Assembly: GCF_014648475.1 (NCBI RefSeq)
Contig: NZ_BMRE01000001.1
Coordinates: 248,001-312,000 of the forward strand
DNA from: Lentzea flava
GTDB taxonomy: Bacteria; Actinomycetota; Actinomycetes; Mycobacteriales; Pseudonocardiaceae
Length of the DNA: 64,000 bases
Reading direction: 5' to 3'
The position numbers and the translations under genes are program-made. The notes under the pieces are model-generated. The model made no database searches. It was not told the DNA's origin and saw only the letters and a program-made list of their open reading frames with translations. Shown one piece after another: positions 61,838 through 64,000 of this stretch (the stretch's first letter is position 1; each line of letters opens with the position of its first letter).

Positions 61838-62184
61838 CCGCGAACTGGAGCCAGGGCAACGCTGCAGAGGACGGAAGCGCCACGCGCGGCTGGCTGGTCG
61901 GGCACTTCATCGACCCGTCAGAGGGCGTGCGATCCTCAAAGGACGTTGAGGTCAAGTGGTTCAATCACCCGGCCGGTGACAAGCGTGTCGAGTGGACCTC
62001 GGACGACCAGCGAACGACCCTGGTTCTCTTGGTGCAAGGGAACTTCCGCGTTGACCTCACCGAGGGCAGCGCGACGATGACGCGCCAAGGTGACTACGTC
62101 ATGTGGGGTCCCGGTATCGACCACTCATGGGAAGCCATCGAGGACTCGGTGGTCATGACGGTTCGCTGGCCATCCCAGACGTGA
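61834..62184 (+). CDS. cupin-fold protein (often mis-labelled signal peptidase I)
   Basis: 116 residues from GTG 61834, within the previous stop. The middle has GNFRVDLTEGSATMTRQGDY followed by VMWGPGIDHSWEAIEDSVV, a cupin beta-barrel with a candidate metal-binding His. No signal peptidase catalytic residues or membrane segment. Close relatives occur beside XRE genes in actinomycete elements. Likely binds a small ligand or metal and acts with paralogue 1, to which it is coupled. Convergent with paralogue 2, with stops abutting. Confidence 0.75.
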   Translation: MTANWSQGNAAEDGSATRGWLVGHFIDPSEGVRSSKDVEVKWFNHPAGDKRVEWTSDDQRTTLVLLVQGNFRVDLTEGSATMTRQGDYVMWGPGIDHSWEAIEDSVVMTVRWPSQT

Positions 62185-63771
62185 TCAGTCGCTGAGCCTC
62201 CACTCAATCGGTGGCAGGCTCACGCGGTCGCCGCCGATCTCACGTAGCCGACGCAGACCCTGGAGCAACGCGAACAGCCCTTCGTTGCTCCAGGTCTCCT
62301 GTGTGATCAACTCGCTCACCAGGTCGCCGTCGAGGCTGGAGTACAGCCGCAAGCCGGAAGCCTCCCAATTGGCCTCGATGTGGCCACCGAACCGACGCCA
62401 GAACTCCTCGTCGTCGATCACGACGAGACTCGCGAACTCATAGTTCCCGCTGACGAGGTTCAGCCCGAAGCCGGTGCACTCCATCCGCAACCGCGCCGGT
62501 TCCTCGGCGAGCCACTTCATCGGCTCAGACCATCGCGCCGGATGCATCGGTGCCACTGCCGGACGCGCGTTGCCAGCAGTCGCGTCGACATCGTGACGGC
62601 CGAACAGTTCCTCCTCCAACTCGCGTTGCAGAGTCGCCCCGATTGCCGTCTCGGCGCGGAAGTCTGTAAGGGGCTGATGGAAGCCCTTTGGGATCACCGC
62701 CAGCCGTCCAGCCGCGTTCAGCACTCGACCAGACCGCTCCTGGACCAGTAGGGCGTAATCCGAAGAACCGCGGACTTGATCATATGGCCGAGCGATCGCA
62801 CACAGGGCCAGAACACCGCCTGCGCACACACGGCCCGATAGATCCTGCACCGCGTCGATGCTTGGCAACTGCTTGTCTCTCAAGGGAAGTCGGCCTGCGA
62901 GATCTCCTGCCACGATCGCATCGGTCAGCTCTCGTTCGAGCAGATCGGCGGTCAGCGCATACTCGACGAACGGCACAACACCTACACGGCCGCGAACACG
63001 CCGGTGTCCGGCGTCAACGTGCAGCAGCCGATAAAGCGGCAGGTTGGCGAAGCGGACCCCTAGCGCGACAGACTCAGCAATCCGCGATGCCGCCGTAACC
63101 CCCTCGAAGTCCTCCAGCGAACTGCACTGGCGGGCGTCATCGGCAAACGTCAGCCGATCGTGTGAGCCATCGAGTGGGCAGTCCAAGTCGAGCCATTCGG
63201 CACGGGTCATGATGCTGGTCAGGATCTCGGCGGTAGCACAAGTCGCCCGGTAAACACCGTGCACGCCGTAGTAGTCGACGAGCGCGCGAGCAAGCGCTGT
63301 ACGCCCCACCGTGGCTCGACGCGCGCCCACATCCAAGAACCGCCCCTGGTCCAGTTCCGCGAGTCGCGCGCGCACCTTTGACCGACTCGTACCTGGCAGC
63401 CACCCTGTCCGGGCGTCCAGCCAGTTGAGAGCCACAGCCAACTCGGACTCCTCGCGCGGCCATCGCCGAGGTTCATCCTCGGCAGACGACCGTGGTGCCC
63501 CCAGCAATTCATCGACACTCACGCCGAAGATCCGTTCGAGCAGCCGCGCAGTCACCGGCTGAACCGGCCCAAGCGGCCCACCGTTCGGCATACGGCCAGC
63601 GATCAACCGTTGCAGGTGTCGAACGCTGATCGTCCCCGGCTCGCCGTGCTCGCGTGCGAACTCCTCGGCGTAGTCAACGAACTCCTGGAGAGTGAGACGA
63701 CGGCCCCGGATCAACTGCTCCAGCAGCGTGCGGAACTGCGGTGCAGCCTTCTCCGGCGTTGAACGCCCCAT
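62185..63771 (-). CDS. HTH protein with Nudix-like domain, paralogue 2
   Basis: 528 residues. The first 90 residues differ from paralogue 1: a YbaK/EspR-like XRE region (LTLQEFVDYAEEFAREHG, HLQRLIAGRM). The rest aligns throughout: IMTRAEWLDLDCPLDGSHDR, LGVRFANLPLYRLL, GRLAVIPKGFHQPLTDF, RELEEELFGRHDVD, ECTGFGLNLVSGNYEF and LFALLQGLRRLREIGGDRV. Retention of two full-length copies with swapped DNA-binding heads, tail to tail around a cupin, is striking. Function not known. Confidence 0.65.
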   Translation of the reverse strand: MGRSTPEKAAPQFRTLLEQLIRGRRLTLQEFVDYAEEFAREHGEPGTISVRHLQRLIAGRMPNGGPLGPVQPVTARLLERIFGVSVDELLGAPRSSAEDEPRRWPREESELAVALNWLDARTGWLPGTSRSKVRARLAELDQGRFLDVGARRATVGRTALARALVDYYGVHGVYRATCATAEILTSIMTRAEWLDLDCPLDGSHDRLTFADDARQCSSLEDFEGVTAASRIAESVALGVRFANLPLYRLLHVDAGHRRVRGRVGVVPFVEYALTADLLERELTDAIVAGDLAGRLPLRDKQLPSIDAVQDLSGRVCAGGVLALCAIARPYDQVRGSSDYALLVQERSGRVLNAAGRLAVIPKGFHQPLTDFRAETAIGATLQRELEEELFGRHDVDATAGNARPAVAPMHPARWSEPMKWLAEEPARLRMECTGFGLNLVSGNYEFASLVVIDDEEFWRRFGGHIEANWEASGLRLYSSLDGDLVSELITQETWSNEGLFALLQGLRRLREIGGDRVSLPPIEWRLSD

Positions 63772-63917
63772 GTCGCCACCAAGTCGTTCTCGTGTCGTTC
63801 CGCTGATCCAGCGCTGACAGAAACCTGATTTTAGTCACAGCTGAGCCAGTTCAGAGCCAGCAACGAAGACCGCCGGCGGTGACCACCACTTGGAACCGAC
63901 ACAACGAAGGCCACGCC

Positions 63918-64000
63918 ATGGACTGGACGTCATCCACCCCGTACAGCCGAGAACTCGGCGACGAACTACGCCGCTTCCGTGAGACCTGTACTCAGCACAC
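63918..64000 (+). CDS. XRE-family regulator, start only (runs off the window)
   Basis: ATG 63918 opens MDWTSSTPYSRELGDELRRF and is still open at the last base. SRELGDELRRFRE is the usual opening of actinobacterial XRE/DUF5753 regulators. Divergent from paralogue 2 with about 146 bases between, which must hold both promoters. Confidence 0.6.
   Translation, partial: MDWTSSTPYSRELGDELRRFRETCTQH

Larger units (their letters stand above)
53981..64000. mobile_element. one end of an integrated actinomycete element at tRNA-Leu (incomplete)
   Basis: An integrase beside a tRNA 3' end, an excisionase-like gene, an FtsK/TraB-type translocase, WhiB, small membrane proteins, XRE regulators and Nudix-like proteins are the usual content of an actinomycete integrative and conjugative element. 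Left boundary: the tRNA. The right boundary and replication gene are not in the window, so it extends past 64000. A prophage remnant is the alternative, but no structural phage gene is seen. Confidence 0.8.

Noticed and set aside
61834..62184. Signal peptidase I as the product of the small gene after paralogue 1
   Set aside because: No Ser/Lys dyad or membrane anchor; the sequence is a cupin-type barrel. The label circulates in databases but is not supported.
1..64000. CRISPR arrays, rRNA genes and insertion sequences
   Set aside because: No regularly spaced repeats, rRNA-like sequence, or transposase genes with terminal inverted repeats were seen.

Overview
The window is high-GC, densely packed actinobacterial chromosome with frequent GTG/TTG starts, 4-bp start/stop overlaps, an ECF42 sigma factor with its DGPF partner, an F420-type luciferase-like oxidoreductase, DUF5703, WhiB and tandem STAND-LuxR regulators. 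The gene content suggests the order Pseudonocardiales (Lentzea, Saccharothrix or Actinosynnema-like). This is an inference from gene content; no marker gene such as 16S rRNA is present.

Layout. 1-7.3 kb: the end of a zinc-ribbon PP2C phosphatase, a dienelactone hydrolase, a Tat-exported GH9-like glycosidase, an XRE/MmyB regulator divergent from an MFS exporter, two tandem secreted four-cysteine paralogues and a membrane-anchored hydrolase. 7.3-11.3 kb: a LacI regulator divergent from a three-gene sugar ABC importer, with two matching palindromic operators between them. 11.3-16.5 kb: an NTF2-like protein divergent from an HxlR regulator, a hypothetical protein and the helicase HrpA. 16.9-18.4 kb: two DUF4240 paralogues and a partner, each DUF4240 gene preceded by an almost identical promoter resembling the PafBC (RecA-NDp) DNA-damage class. 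18.4-23.1 kb: an adenosine deaminase homologue with an altered active-site motif, DUF4180, a PLP-dependent aldolase and an M4 protease. 23.1-28.9 kb: an NTF2-like protein, the DGPF-ECF42 operon, an LLM/uppP/phosphomutase operon and an aldo/keto reductase.

28.9-34.4 kb holds three transcription units that share the upstream sequence AGTCAACACTGAAGC: a lipoprotein-DUF5703 pair, an XRE-nSTAND-WD40 giant protein (split by a one-base frameshift) and a small hypothetical protein. 34.4-44.4 kb: tandem membrane paralogues, an alpha/beta hydrolase whose ribosome binding site lies in a 19-bp hairpin, an SDR, an M20 peptidase, glutaminase, a DUF6801 secreted protein, a PucR regulator, a GAP-family membrane protein and a serine hydrolase. 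44.4-53.8 kb: two coupled STAND-LuxR regulators, an ABC exporter with a NarL-type two-component system, and a soluble squalene-cyclase-like protein.

From 53.98 kb to the window end lies one end of an integrated mobile element sitting at a tRNA-Leu(GAG) gene. A large serine integrase reads into the tRNA 3' end. Upstream of it is a fully coupled operon: excisionase-like HTH, WhiB, two membrane proteins, an FtsK/SpoIIIE-type translocase, an unlisted 54-codon ORF and the integrase. On the other side of a divergent promoter with a palindrome lie an XRE regulator, two paralogous HTH proteins with a Nudix-like core, a cupin and the start of another XRE protein. The distal att site is outside the window.
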